Shown: positions 1 to 10,242, counted from the stretch's first letter. The stretch: DNA of 64,000 bases from Thinopyrum elongatum (GCA_011799875.1 CM022302.1:299409048-299473047); one strand, 5' to 3'. The notes: generated by a model not told the origin, from the sequence alone. Program-made: numbers and translations.

Positions 1-2
1 AG

Positions 3-873
3 CAGGCGCTCGCCGCCAAGCTTCGCAGCAAAGATGAAGATATCGAGAAGCTTGTCGCGCGGCGGACCCAGGAGCTGGAGCAGAAACACAAAGAGGCGCT
101 CGAAGCTCTGACTGTAAGTCATGCCGGCAAGCTCAAGGAGGCCGTCGATGCTGCCGAGGCTGCCAAGAACGAGCTGAGCGATAAAGTAAAGAAGCTGGAA
201 GTAGATCTCGAAGAGCACGGCAAGGAGCTCTCGACGCTCAAAGGTGATAGGAAAAAAACCCTCCACACCCTGGCGGAGATGCAAGTTGCCATGTCTAACA
301 AGACCAAGCAGCTCTCCTCAGCAACTGATGCTATTGCCGTTCTGGAATTGAAGTTGACCACGTTGGATAAGTCTCTCGAGGCCGGCAGGGCCCGTGAGAA
401 GGCTCTACTCAAAGATCTCCAGGGAGAGAGGAACCTGCTGAAGAGCGCTGCCGCCGCCCAAATCGATTACGAAAAGGGGGTGGAGATCTGGACTGGACGT
501 CTCATCGATGCTGCGGAGAAGCTTACGGCAGAACTGTCAACCATGGGCCTGTCAAACTTCAGGTATTCTTCCGAGGAAAGGATATCTTCAAGTGCCTGGT
601 TGACGATGTTCTTGTGAAAGCATCATCGACGCCTTGAGGCTGCTTCAGTCTAGCCGGGCGAACCAATTGGCCAACGAGACCCGCCGGCTTTGCCGGGCCG
701 TCCTCCGCAAGGTGCTTATCAAGGTGGTGCACAACAATCCCGGCATCGACCTCTCCAACGCGCTTGGCCATCTGCCAAAGTACGCAAATGTCGAGGCGCT
801 TGAAGAACTTATCGCGCCTATCCTTGAGAAAGTGGATTCCATCAAAAGGATCGAAGGCCAGCGCAGAGATTAA
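3..873 (+). pseudogene. antisense gene copy A, 3' part of the coiled-coil exon, frameshifted
   Basis: An open frame runs from the window edge (base 3) to a stop at 615-617 and encodes an Ala/Glu/Lys/Leu-rich stretch typical of a long coiled coil (for example KLRSKDEDIEKLVARRTQEL). Compared with copy B, one extra base near 614 shifts the frame. The original frame resumes at about 634 and ends with the RRD-stop also found in copy B at 5296. At both sites where copy B has premature TAG codons (equivalent to 81-83 and 420-422), this copy has CAG. The 5' exons lie outside the window. Function is unknown beyond membership of the retrotransposon-borne gene family. Confidence 0.8.
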
Positions 874-1442
874 CTGCTCCACCTCTTCTTGCCGTCGTCA
901 TTCCATGTCAAAAGGCAATTAAATCTTAAGTTAGAACTGCGGCAACTCATTAATGTAATATAACTTGCCTATGTTTGCTTATATGCATGCTATTTCTCTT
1001 GTTTGATTCCTTTATGTAGGGAGTTCACTCTACGCTTACTGAAAAACTTGCCGGCGCGCAACCTGCTGCGAGCGCTGGGTGCGGGACTTCAGCAGCCTGT
1101 CGGAGGCGCTGCGGCCGGCAAGACTCCTTGGCGTTCTCAGTGCAGCCACTTAAATCATTGAGCGGACTCGAAACAAAATAAGGGCACAACCGATTACGGC
1201 AAGGGTTCCTTCGCATGCAGATTTTCCATACAAAGGTCAGAATCGTCCAAGGAAATAACTTTGCAATAAAGGAAACTTGTTCCAAGTTTTAGAACTTAGC
1301 TTTCTGTCGCTGTCTTTTCTCCGGCAAGCGTCGATTCTGAACGTTGCCAACTGGTACTCATATCTCCCTTCCCCCCTCGGCAAATGTGCATGCGAGGAAT
1401 CCTTCTGTCTTTTAAGAAAAAGAAAGAAGAGAAAATAAAGAT
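874..1442 (+). promoter_or_regulatory. spacer and leader between antisense gene copies A and B
   Basis: This 569-base stretch separates the stop of copy A from the start codon of copy B and is repeated at 5297-5863. It holds an AT-rich block with a TATA-like ATATAA near 957 and a purine-rich AAAGAAGAGAAAATAAAG just before the ATG. It also holds a segment at 1020-1300 that is conserved at 45960-46240 of the autonomous Tat element. Conservation of a leader across elements suggests a 5' untranslated or promoter region for the plus-strand gene. Promoter activity is inferred, not shown. Confidence 0.5.
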
Positions 1443-2953
1443 ATGAAACCTTGGCGGTTCGTTAGAACTTACCCCGCCACACGTGTGATTCCAGGTTCTT
1501 GCTCCAAAAGTGGGTCAGACAGATACCCCTTTTTCGTCGCATATTTCTATTGCGGGCTCTGTCCCCCATTTTCTGACTTCTTCAACGACATCATGTACAC
1601 ATACGGCTTTCATCTTCTCGATTTCACGCCGAATGCGATACTGTGCATGTCCATCTTTGCCCACCTTTGTGAAAACTTTGCCGAAGTGGTTCCCAACACT
1701 ACCCTTTTCCGCCACTACTTTTTCCCTCGTATCCAAAAAGGAGAGGCCCTCTCTGGTTCTATCGCCTGGATTCCAAGGGCTTGGAATAAGGAAATATACC
1801 CAGAAGGAGTTTACCGCAAAAAGTGGGATGAATGGCGGGCTGAATGGTGCCGGATCAAGGAAGCAGATCCCCATCCATTTTGTCTGCCCCAGCAACAGAA
1901 AGCGTTCCGTGGCAGTGGCTGGAGCAGTCTTGCCGCTGACGACGAAAAGCTCACAATCGCCACTACCAGGATTCTTCGCCAGAAGGCTGCCGGGCTAACA
2001 ATGGAGATGATTGGCTTCGACTTTCTCCGCCGCCGCATTGCCCCCTTGCAGAATAGGGGAAGGCCAGCTTGGGAATACCAAAATGCAACAGACATCATGA
2101 GATTGCGCCCCGGGTTGAATAACAATCTGACTGCTATGCAACTTGGCGCTCTGCGTCAAAAGCTATTCCAGCGCGACGACAAGCATCGGTTGCCGGCAAG
2201 GATTGTCCCTTTGTGCAACAACTCTGCTTTGGGGTCAATCATCGCCTTCATGCCGATGTTCAACGCCCATGGTCTTGACGCGACTTGGGCCGAGCCAACC
2301 GAGGAGGAAGCACAAAAGTTTTTTGATAACTTGACGGAGAGAGCCGTCCGGGAAGAAGCAGACTTCATCCGAGCAACCACCGACCAAGAAGTAGCATACA
2401 TCGCCACTAGGGTGGAGGCAAATCTTGCCGCGGAGGTTGGCAGCGCTGGCTTCACAGAATGGGAAACCAGTGATGCAGAGGTAGTGGTGGAAGTAAAACC
2501 TGCCGGGAAGGACAAAGCTGCCGGGGAACAGAGCAGCACAGCCGTTGAGAGCTCGTCTGACGAGGACACGGCTAAAGAAGAACCGCAAGAAGAGCTCCCA
2601 GCCCCGAAGAAGACAAAGCGTGTTCTTCGAAAGGCTGTATCTGGCATCCCGGCAAGCCAGCCTTCCTCGGGCGGCGAGGCTCCCGGCAAGAAAGCGGCCG
2701 GCAAGACTGCACCGCAGCAAGGGGTTCGTCAGCAACCTGCGCGGTGCGCGAGACCCACACCAACGGCCACCACTGAGGCGGCAGGGGTGTCTCGCACTAC
2801 CGCACCGGAAGCTGAAGCGACGAAAACATGCCAACCCCTGGCGCCTGCCACAGCCAAGCGACCTAGGACCCCTCCTCCGCCTTCCTACCCAGACATCGTA
2901 ACGGAGGCCGATTTCGACATCTCCGGCTTTAGTCCGGGGCGAGAAGAAGAAGA
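1443..2953 (+). CDS. exon 1 of copy B, PF04195-like domain
   Basis: This exon is open for 503 codons plus two bases and starts at the ATG after a purine-rich leader; the same ATG is present in copy C at 5864. It encodes MKPWRFVRTYPATR, then the conserved domain with PPFSDFFNDIMYTYGFHLL and LFRHYFFPRI, then a Trp-rich segment. A Ser/Glu/Lys-rich low-complexity end follows. Read without splicing, it stops at 2955-2957. With the GT at 2954-2955 used as donor, the frame continues into exon 2 with GA+T giving Asp. A donor of the form GTGATT is weak but acceptable. A 504-residue unspliced product is the alternative. Confidence 0.75.
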
Positions 2954-3027
2954 GTGATTGTTTTGCCACAACCTTTATTTTCTAATCTTGGATCAATCTT
3001 ACAGACTTGCTCGTATTGTCTCTGCAG
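2954..3027 (+). other. predicted intron 1 of copy B
   Basis: The donor is AGA|GTGATT and the acceptor is CTCTGCAG|TGATG. It is 74 bases long, T-rich before the acceptor, and contains the in-frame stop that would end exon 1. Removing it keeps the frame. Confidence 0.65.
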
Positions 3028-3188
3028 TGATGCAGAAACCTTGATGGAGAGGATGGCGAAGAGGACAAAGACTTCCACGGGCGACGGGCCCCCGGCAGGC
3101 TCCACGAGCATGCCAGAAACCGTCATCGTCAGCCCGGAGCTCAGTCCTCAATGCAGCCCCCAGCACAGCCCCCAGCGCAGCCCCCGGC

Positions 3189-3263
3189 GTAAGTTCACTG
3201 TTCTTTTTCCACTGGCGGGCGCTGAGGTTTCTATTCTTGTCGCTGATATCTTTGGGCTTGCAG
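3189..3263 (+). other. predicted intron 2 of copy B
   Basis: The donor GTAAGT is a consensus match and the acceptor is GGGCTTGCAG. The length of 75 bases is a multiple of three with no stop inside, so retention is also possible. The intron is T-rich, unlike the GC-rich exons beside it. Confidence 0.8.
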
Positions 3264-3476
3264 GAGAAGAACGGCAACAAGGGGAGTTGTTGGAAGACGC
3301 CCCCGTAGTGCCACCTCCATCGACCACGCCGCCCACAAGCACGTCCCCGGCAAGAGATCCTACCGACGAGCCCATCTTAATTGAGGAGGAGCCGGCAAGC
3401 ATGGACACCGGCAACCCTCCCCCGGCAACCGAACTTGCCGGGAGGGGCGAGGCCACCTCTCAGCAGCTCGACGCAG

Positions 3477-3584
3477 GTAACTGATTGCCTCAGAACGCTT
3501 GCTATTCTTTCCCTTATCTCTCTGTCTTTGGTCCCTTCGAACTTCAATCTTGATCTTATTCTGTTTCCCTCCTTCGTCCTCCAG
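3477..3584 (+). other. predicted intron 3 of copy B
   Basis: The donor is CAG|GTAACTG and the acceptor is CCTCCAG|AGTTCC after a long pyrimidine tract. It contains an in-frame TGA at 3482. Removing the 108 bases joins G+AG as Glu and continues in frame into the coiled-coil exon. Confidence 0.85.
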
Positions 3585-5296
3585 AGTTCCCTGTGATGGA
3601 ACACATGGACGTCGACGTTGTCATCGAGGAGACCGCCAGGGACGCCGCTGCTGAAGCAGACAGGATCATTGCCAGCGAGGCCGCCAAAGATGCCACTATC
3701 GAGGCCGGTGGTGCTCTTGGCGAGGAGGCCGCCAAGACTGCACAGGAGGAACCCGCCAAGGAGTCTACTGAAGGGGGCGGCAGGGAGGCTGATGACCGCA
3801 CTGACGGCATTCCTGCCGCAGGAGCGCCAGGCGCTGCACCGGCCATGGAGCCCCCTGCCAATGGTGAGGTGGTTGCTGAAGACCAACCGTCAACCTCTGA
3901 AGGCCCCTCATCCAGCAAATATCTCAAGGTTGGCGAGAACTTGTTTGTCAACTTGTCGGGGACGGCAAGCATTGGGGAACCAGCCGAAGGAGAAGTCTTT
4001 GACAAAGAAATCATCGCTGCTGCCGGGCTCGAGGTTGTTGACGATCCCAGCGCTAGCAGCGGCAAATCTGAAGAGGATCAGCTCCTTCAGGCCATGGGCA
4101 AAAATTTCCGCAAGCTCCAGGCTCTCCACCGCGCCCGGAAAGAGAAAGCGGATTCCAGAATGGCAATTGTCGAGGCGGCCGAAGCAGATTTTCAGAGGCG
4201 CGTCGAACAAATGCAAGTCTGGTACGCCGAGGCCCTCCAAGAGTTGACTACCGGCCGGGAACACGTGAGCCAACAGTGGACAGAAATCCTCCCGAAGCAA
4301 TCTGACATGGAGAAGGCGCAGGATGAAGCTACTCAAAGAATTGCTGCCGAAGATGCCCTCCTGACGGGGCGCCGCATTGCGCTTGATGCTCACGAGGAAG
4401 ATCTCACCGCACGTGAGCAGGTGCTCGCCGCCAAGCTTCGCAGCAAAGATGAAGATATCGAGAAGCTTGTCGCGCGGCGGACCCAGGAGCTGGAGTAGAA
4501 ACACAAAGAGGCGCTCGAAGCTCTGACTGTAAGTCATGCCGGCAAGCTCAAGGAGGCCGTCGATGCTGCCGAGGCTGCAGAGGCTGCCAAGAACGAGCTG
4601 AGCGACAAAGTAAAGAAGCTGGAAGTAGATCTCGAAGAGCACGGCAAGGAGCTCTCGACGCTCAAAGGTGATAGGGAAAAAAACCTCCACACCCTGGCGG
4701 AGATGCAAGTTGCCATGTCTAACAAGACCAAGCAGCTCTCCTCAGCAACTGATGCTATTGCCGTTCTGGAATTGAAGCTGACCACGTTGGAGAAGTCTGT
4801 CGAGGCCGGCAGGGCCCGCGAGAAGGCTCTACTCAAAGATCTCTAGGGAGAGAGGAACCTGCTGAAGAGCGCTGCCGCCGCCCAAATCGATTACGAAAAG
4901 GGGGTGGAGATCTGGACTGGACGTCTCATCGACGCTGTGGAGAAGCTTACGGCAGAACTGTCAACCATGGGCCTGTCAAACTTCAGGTATTCTTCCGATG
5001 AAAGGATATCTTCAAGTGCCAGGTTGACGATGTTCTTTGAAAGCATCATCGACGCCTTGAGGCTGCTTCAGTCTAGCCGGGCGACCCAATTGGCCAACGA
5101 GACCCACCGGCTTTGCCGGGCCGTCCTCCGCAAGGTGCTTATCAAGGTGGTGCACAACAATCCCGGCATCGACCTCTCCAACGCGCTCGGCCATCTGCCA
5201 AAGGACCCAAATGTCGAGGCACTTGAAGAACTTATCGCGCCTATCCTTGAGAAAGTGGATTCCATCAAAAGGATCGAAGGTCAGCGCAGAGATTAA

Positions 5297-5863
5297 CTGC
5301 TCCACCTCTTCTTGCCATCGTCATTCCATGTCAAAAGGCAATTAAATCTTAAGTTAGAACTATGGCAACTCATTAATGTAATATAACTTGCCTATGTTTG
5401 GGCATATGCATGCTATTTCTCTTGTTTGATTCCTTTATGTATGGAGTTCACTCTACGCTTACTGAAAAACTTGCCGGCGCGCAACCTGCCGCGAGCGCTG
5501 GGTGCGGGACTTCAGCAACCTGCCGGAGGCGCAGCGGCCGGCAAGACTCCTTGGCGTTCTCAGTGCAGCCACTTAAATCATTGAGCGGACTCGAAACAAA
5601 ATAAGGGTGCAACCGATTACGGCAAGGGTTCCATCGCATGCAGATTTTCCATACAAAGGTCGGAATCGTCCAAGGAAATAACTTTGCAATAAAGGAAACT
5701 TGTTCCAAGTTTTAGAACTTAGCTTTCTGTCGCTGTCTTTTCTCCGGCAAGCGTCGATTCTGAACATTGCCAACTGGTACTCATATCTCCCTTCCCCCCG
5801 GCAAATGTGCACGCAAGGAATCCTTCTGTCTTTTAAGAAAAAGAAAGAAGAGAAAATAAAGAT
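5297..5863 (+). promoter_or_regulatory. spacer and leader between antisense gene copies B and C
   Basis: Second copy of the 874-1442 leader, with the same TATA-like AT block near 5380 and the same purine-rich run before the ATG at 5864. Differences are point changes and short indels, such as a 4-base loss near 5800. Confidence 0.5.
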
Positions 5864-7258
5864 ATGAAACCTTGGCGGTTCGTTAGAACTTACCCCGCCA
5901 CACGCGTGATTCCAGGTTCTTGCTCCAAAAGTGGGTCAGACAGATACCCCTTTTTCGTCGCATATTTCTATTGCGGGCTCTGTCCCCCATTTTCTGACTT
6001 CTTCAACGACATCATGTACACATACGGCTTTCATCTTCTCGATTTCACGCCGAATGCAATACTGTGCATGTCCATCTTTGCACACCTTTGTGAAAACTTT
6101 GCCGGAGTGGTTCCCAACACTACCCTTTTCCGCCACTACTTTTTCCCTTGTATCCAAAAAGGAGAGGCCCTCTCTGGTTCTATCGCCTGGATTCCAAGGG
6201 CTTGGAATAAGGAAATATACCCAGAAGGAGTTTACCGCGAAAAGTGGGACGAATGGCGGGCTGAATGATGCTGGATCAAGGAAGCAGATCCCCATCCATT
6301 TTGTCTGCCCCGGCAACAGAAAGCGGTCCACGGCAGTGGCTGGAGCAGTCTTGCCGCTGACGACGAAAAGCTCACAATCGCCACTAACAGGATTCTTCGC
6401 CTGAAGGCTGCCGGGCTAACAATGGAGATGATTGGCTTTGACTTTCTCCGCCGCCGCATTGCCCCCTTGCAGAATAGGGGAAGGCCAGCTTGGGAATACC
6501 GAAACGCAGCAGACATCATGAGATTGCGCCCCGGGTTGAATAACAATCTGACTGCTATGCAACTTAGCGCTCTCCGTCAAAAGCTGTTCCAGTGCGACGA
6601 CAAGCATCGGTTGCCGGCAAGGATTGTCCCTTTGTGCAACAACTCTGCTTTGGGGCCAATCATCGCCTTCATGCCGATGTTCAACGCCCACGGTCTTGAC
6701 GTGACTTGGGCCGAGCCAACCGAGGAGGAAGCACAAATTTTTTTGATAACTTGACGGAGAGAGCCGTCCGGGAAGAAGCAGACTTCATCCGAGCCACCAC
6801 CGACCAAGAAGTAGCATACATCGCCACTAGGGTGGAGGAGGCAAATCTTGCCACGGAGGCTGGCAGCGCTGGCTTCACAGAATGGGAAACCAGCGATGCA
6901 GAGGTAGTGGTGGAAGTAAAACCTGCCGGGAAGGACAAAGCTGCCGGCGAAAGGAGCAGCACAGCCGCTGAGAGCTCGTCCGACGAGGACACGGTTGAAG
7001 AAGAATCGCAAGAAGAGCTCCCAGCCCCGAAGAAGACAAAGCGTGTTCTTTGAAAGGCTGTATCTGGCATCCCGGCAAGCCAGCCTTCCTCGAGCGGCGA
7101 GGCTCCCGGCAAGAAAGTGGCCGGCAAGACTGCACCGCGGCAAGGGGTTCGTCAGCTACCTGCGTGGCGCGCGAGACCCACACCAACGGCCACCGCTGAG
7201 GCGGCAGGGGTGTCTCGCACTACCGCACCGGAAGCTGAAGCAACGAAAACACGCCAAC
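5864..7258 (+). pseudogene. antisense gene copy C, truncated exon 1
   Basis: This copy starts with the same MKPWRFVRTYPATR and the same gypsy-type transposon domain. A TGG-to-TGA change at 6266-6268 ends the first open stretch at 134 residues. An indel in the A/T run near 6735 shifts the frame, and a CGA-to-TGA change creates a stop at 7051-7053. The copy ends abruptly within exon 1 at about 7258, where it joins the PBS of the retrotransposon through a shared CCCC run. Exons 2-4 are absent, so it cannot encode the full protein. Confidence 0.88.
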
Positions 7259-7276
7259 CCCCTACCTAGCGCGCCA
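7259..7276 (-). other. primer-binding site (tRNA-Arg-like)
   Basis: The minus strand reads TGGCGCGCTAGGTAGGGG four bases inside the LTR. It begins with the required TGG and is complementary to a plant tRNA-Arg 3' end of the type CCCCTACCTGGCGC(G)CCA, with one mismatch. The element at 44598-53725 has the matching site at 52845-52862. The tRNA assignment is from memory. Confidence 0.65.
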
Positions 7277-7280
7277 AAGA

Positions 7281-8106
7281 TGTCAGCGTGTGACACCTAT
7301 GGGATCCTAAGAGACCCCTTTACGATTCGGCGGGGGGAGAGGTATGCGCAAAGAGCAGAACCAATGATCGACGCGGGGCGATTTTACCCAGGTTCGGGCC
7401 ACTGATCAGCGTAAAACCCTACTCCTGCCTTATTTTATTATCGATGTTCTTGAGCCCAGGCTCCAGGAGCGCTCGCAGTGAACAGTACGTTCAAAGAGCA
7501 GCTACGCATGCAGAATGGGCCAGAAGATCTCCTCCCCTGTAGCAGTTGCCGTGGGCCTCCTTTTATACCATAAAGGGGTCACCACAGTGGCAAAATGTAC
7601 ATACATTGAGGTGTAAAGTAGCTACAGGGTTATCATACCTAACCCCTGACGGGTTAGGACAAACGCATTTAATGCACCGTGAGGTGTCCTTACTTTCTTG
7701 AGGATGGAAAAAGGGGCCATCCCATCAGCACCGCTTAAGCTCTCCTCCACTGGCGCATCGCCACGCATCCAAAGAAGGACCCAGAATGTCGGGTTTGTTG
7801 ATGTGCTAGAGTGGTGGCACAGCAACAAAACCTTACCGGGTGCCGAAGCTTGCCGGGCGCCAAGCCTTGCCGGGCGCCGATCCTTGCCGGGCTCCGCAGG
7901 CCACCCCGGCAAGATCTTGCCGGGGAAGCTGGCCTTCGGATTTCAGCTCTTCTTATTTGCTGATCCTCAGATCTCTGACTTGAAGATTTCTTTGGTGGTC
8001 TGAGTCAACCTCGAACTGTTCCCCGACAAGCCTTGCCGCGAGTATGGCTACAACTGCCCGTGCACAAGTACGGGGTACTAGTGGCCCAATACTTAGTACA
8101 CCGACA
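7281..8106 (-). repeat. 5' LTR of the Tat-like Gypsy derivative
   Basis: On the plus strand it runs from TGTCAGCG to CACCGACA, 826 bases. It shares blocks with the LTRs at 44598 and 52867: TTTACCCAGGTTCGGGCCAC, the 'AAAACCCTACTCCTG' block, 'AAGGGGTCACCACAGTGG', 'GGGTTAGGACAAACGCATT' and the end 'TACACCGACA'. It is rich in the TTGCCGGG word. Its right edge abuts CACTA sequence, and its partner LTR is outside the window. Confidence 0.85.
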
Positions 8107-8290
8107 CTCGGGTTCAGTTAGCAGCAGCAGCGAAGGAATCGCTCGGGTTCAGTCAGCAGCGAATGAATCGCTTGGGTTCAGTTAACAGCCAAGGGATCGA
8201 TCGATCGCTCGGGTTCAGTAACCTAGCTAGTGCGATCGCTTGCGTTCAGTAATGTAGCTAGCAGTGCGATCGCTCGGGTTCAGTTAGAGC
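8107..8290 (+). repeat. CACTA subterminal repeats
   Basis: Six imperfect copies of GCTCGGGTTCAGT(T/A)A occur at about 30-35 base spacing (8106, 8142, 8171, 8207, 8238, 8273), several followed by AGCAG or CTAGC. Subterminal repeats of this kind bind the TNPA-type protein in En/Spm elements; binding here is inferred. Confidence 0.75.
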
Positions 8291-8638
8291 CCAACGCCTC
8301 GCACACACGTGCATATGAGAGAGAAATGCGCAAACCGCAGTGTATCGCTCGGCCCCGACCACCCAGCGTAACCGGGAACTCCCCGATATTTTCCTCGCCC
8401 TCGCTTCTACCACAATTTTTTCCGTCATGGACGGCCCAAAGAATGTCATGCAGGTGCGTCCCCGGCCCGCCCAAGACGAAAAGCCCATTTTCTGTCATGA
8501 TTTTTTGTCATAGAAGTAGGATCCCACCACATCTATGATGATACGTGGTTTTGTCACAATTATCATCATAGAAGTGTCATAAGCATGATAGAAAAAAAAT
8601 CGGCCCAAAATGTCACGGATGTGTCTTTTTTTGTAGTG
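8107..8638 (-). mobile_element. terminal part of a CACTA transposon
   Basis: The segment ends in TTGTAGTG (8631-8638), the reverse complement of the CACTACAA terminus. The adjoining AT-rich arm has repeated TGTCAT/ATGACA words (GTCATAGAAGTGTCAT) as in Triticeae CACTA ends. Subterminal repeats lie on the inner side. The Gypsy element to the left interrupts it, so the other CACTA end must be left of the window or lost. No transposase is visible. Confidence 0.8.
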
Positions 8639-9188
8639 TGGATAGACCCAAAACCAAGATAGTAGGCAGATAATAGCTTCAGTTAAAAAATACAGATAAT
8701 GGCTTCTTTACTGTTTGTTTCCCGCCCAACATGAAACTCATATTAGACACCAGAGATTAACCATATAGTAGACATATACTATTGATTGCGGCCCTAATAT
8801 GTACCCCACAACCATTTAAAAACTCAAGTTTGAGCATTAGTTTGGAGCCGACTCAGAGTCTAATCGGTGAACAGGACGATAAATTAGCATGTCATATGAA
8901 GTGATGCATAATGTAAGCAGACACGAAAGAGTGCGACCACTCTTGCGGACCCGTGTAGTCCTCGAGGTCATCTGCTCAATTGATGATGGTAATGCAGTTT
9001 CCATGGCTACCGGCAGCAGGGAAGAAGATCTGAGGCATCGAAAGACAGTCTGGAGGACAGATCCCTGCTGTGGCGGACCCTTCCATTGTTGGAGCAGCTG
9101 AGCTGGGGTGGATGACGGCGCGGCAGGGGCGGGACAAACCACACGAGGTTTTCTTTGACAACTATCTGTAAGAGGAGTAATTCTGTAA
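8639..9188. other. low-copy spacer with a degenerate duplicated segment
   Basis: No convincing gene is present; the short open frames overlap on both strands and lack codon structure. A segment at about 8880-9120 resembles 9905-10110 and, more weakly, 10850-10990. Shared words include AAGTGATGCA, GGGAAGAAGATCT and TTGTTGGAGCAGCT. Confidence 0.4.
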
Positions 9189-9622
9189 GGGCTCGTTTGA
9201 ATTGGAGGATTCTAACAACCCAGGGATAGGAAATACACAGTAATAGGACAGGAATGCATGTGCAAAACAGAGAATTTAAGATCACAGGATTTCTATCAAT
9301 CCGGGTGTTTGGTTCACAGGAATTGGAAGGTCATAGGAATGCAAAGAAGCATGGTCAAATTATGTCAAACCACAAGAAAATGTATTGTTATAATGCTATT
9401 ATGCTACTATCACTAAGTCTTCTTCTTCATGAATAGGAATTTGAAAAGGAGGGCCAAGTGGATATTAAAATTCCTATGGTTTTTCTTTGAAAGAGACACT
9501 AAAGGAACAAATCCTATAGTTTTCCTTTGCTCCATTCCTTTGAACCAAATGCATGAATAGTAGTACCATAGGAAACTTTCCAATTCCTATGTTTTTCCTT
9601 CACTTTTCCTTTCAACCACTGG
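9189..9622. mobile_element. candidate MITE rich in inverted TAGGAATT/AATTCCTA words
   Basis: The stretch begins GGGCTCGTTTGAATTGGAGG, a typical start of small grass DNA elements. Many AGGAATTGGA and CATAGGAAT words in the left half are mirrored by CCAATTCCTATG and TTCCTTTGAACCAA in the right half. A clean matching right terminal repeat and target duplication were not found, so boundaries are approximate. Confidence 0.45.
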
Positions 9623-10168
9623 CAATTCTAGTAGGCAGGCTTGAACAGGCAAAAGCCTACACTCCAAAAAATGTTTTTGTGCTACTTCTACTACTTTGGA
9701 CCTAGGCCGCTGCCCTACTAGCTCAACTCCCAGGCCCATCTACACATGCACAGCTCAACCGCGCAGAAATAAATAATGATGGCTTTCGAGAGAATCCATC
9801 ACGGATAGGTAAGTTGCCTGGTACCTCACTGCTTGTTATATAGGAGAAACTAATCGTACTTCACGTTACTACGTGTGCTCAATGGACAATATATATAACA
9901 TGTAGAGTAAAAAAGTGATGCAGCAAGTGTACAATCTCTTTGGTGAAGCCATGTTGATCTCAGCATCATTGGGTTGGTCGCTGAGGATGCTGCAGCTGAT
10001 GTGGCTGTCGGAGGAGGGGAAGAAGATCTTAGGCTTCTCGAGATGGAGGCAAGGGTACTGCTTCGCTATGATGGAGGGTTTCGTTGTTGGAGCAGCTCCG
10101 GTGAGATGTACGACGGTGAGGCTGAAGCAGGACAAGAGAGACAACGTTAACCTGAAGTGGTATTCTAA
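9623..10168. other. spacer containing second copy of the duplicated segment
   Basis: The region contains a short frame at 9915-10187 that I do not recognise and would not call a gene. Bases 9905-10110 are related to 8880-9120. No other feature was seen. Confidence 0.35.
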
Positions 10169-10183
10169 GAGCATCTCCAATAG
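10169..10183 (+). mobile_element. Harbinger-like terminal sequence
   Basis: GAGCATCTCCAATAG preceded by TAA matches the ends of PIF/Harbinger-type elements, which have 3-base TWA targets. The inverse end CCATTGGAGATGCTC is at 58691. No partner end was found nearby, so this is a single terminus. Confidence 0.4.
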
Positions 10184-10242
10184 ATGATGTAAAATACATA
10201 ACCAAAAAGTGCTAGATGTAAAATACATCAGCCGTTCATCTC

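Larger units (their letters stand above)
1443..5296 (+). pseudogene. antisense gene copy B: four exons, 1199 codons, two nonsense codons
   Basis: This is the only full-length copy. Exons 1443-2953, 3028-3188, 3264-3476 and 3585-5296 join through GT..AG introns of 74, 75 and 108 bases and total 3597 nt, exactly 1199 codons including the final TAA. The N-terminus (about residues 20-110) has the aromatic, Pro-rich pattern of the plant 'putative gypsy type transposon' domain (PF04195-like), for example PPFSDFF and TPNAILCMSIFAHLCENF. Residues about 300-640 are acidic and Pro/Ala-rich, and the remainder is mostly coiled coil. Two in-frame TAG codons (4496-4498, 4844-4846) replace the CAG of copy A. 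No function is known for this protein; in grass Tat elements such genes lie antisense to gag-pol. The intron structure suggests a spliced host-like gene carried by the element. Confidence 0.85.
1..7258 (+). repeat. tandem array of an antisense gene unit, period about 4.42 kb
   Basis: Positions 1-2842 repeat at about 4418-7258. Examples: the start codon at 1443 matches that at 5864, and the gene end at 873 matches the end at 5296. Each unit runs from a leader through a four-exon gene to its stop, and the next leader follows directly. The window holds the 3' part of copy A, all of copy B and the 5' part of copy C. Differences are scattered substitutions and small indels, such as a 9-base insertion near 4578. 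The copies look recently duplicated. Unequal recombination is the likely origin. Confidence 0.93.
1..8106 (-). mobile_element. Tat-like Gypsy derivative, partial, lacking visible gag-pol
   Basis: This is the 5' part, on the minus strand, of an LTR retrotransposon whose other LTR lies left of the window. Reading leftward there is an LTR (7281-8106), a 4-base gap, a primer-binding site (7259-7276), and then an array of an antisense gene with no gag, protease, reverse transcriptase or integrase in the 7.2 kb visible. The LTR and PBS resemble those of the autonomous Tat-lineage element at 44598-53725, and the leader at 880-1442 matches 45890-46380 of that element. I infer a non-autonomous or rearranged relative. 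Gag-pol could still lie left of the window. Confidence 0.8.

Noticed and set aside
2235..2969. A 244-codon open frame on the minus strand opposite exon 1
   Set aside because: It mirrors the GC-rich part of the plus-strand gene, has a Cys/Arg/Phe-rich shadow composition and is not preserved as one frame in copy C.
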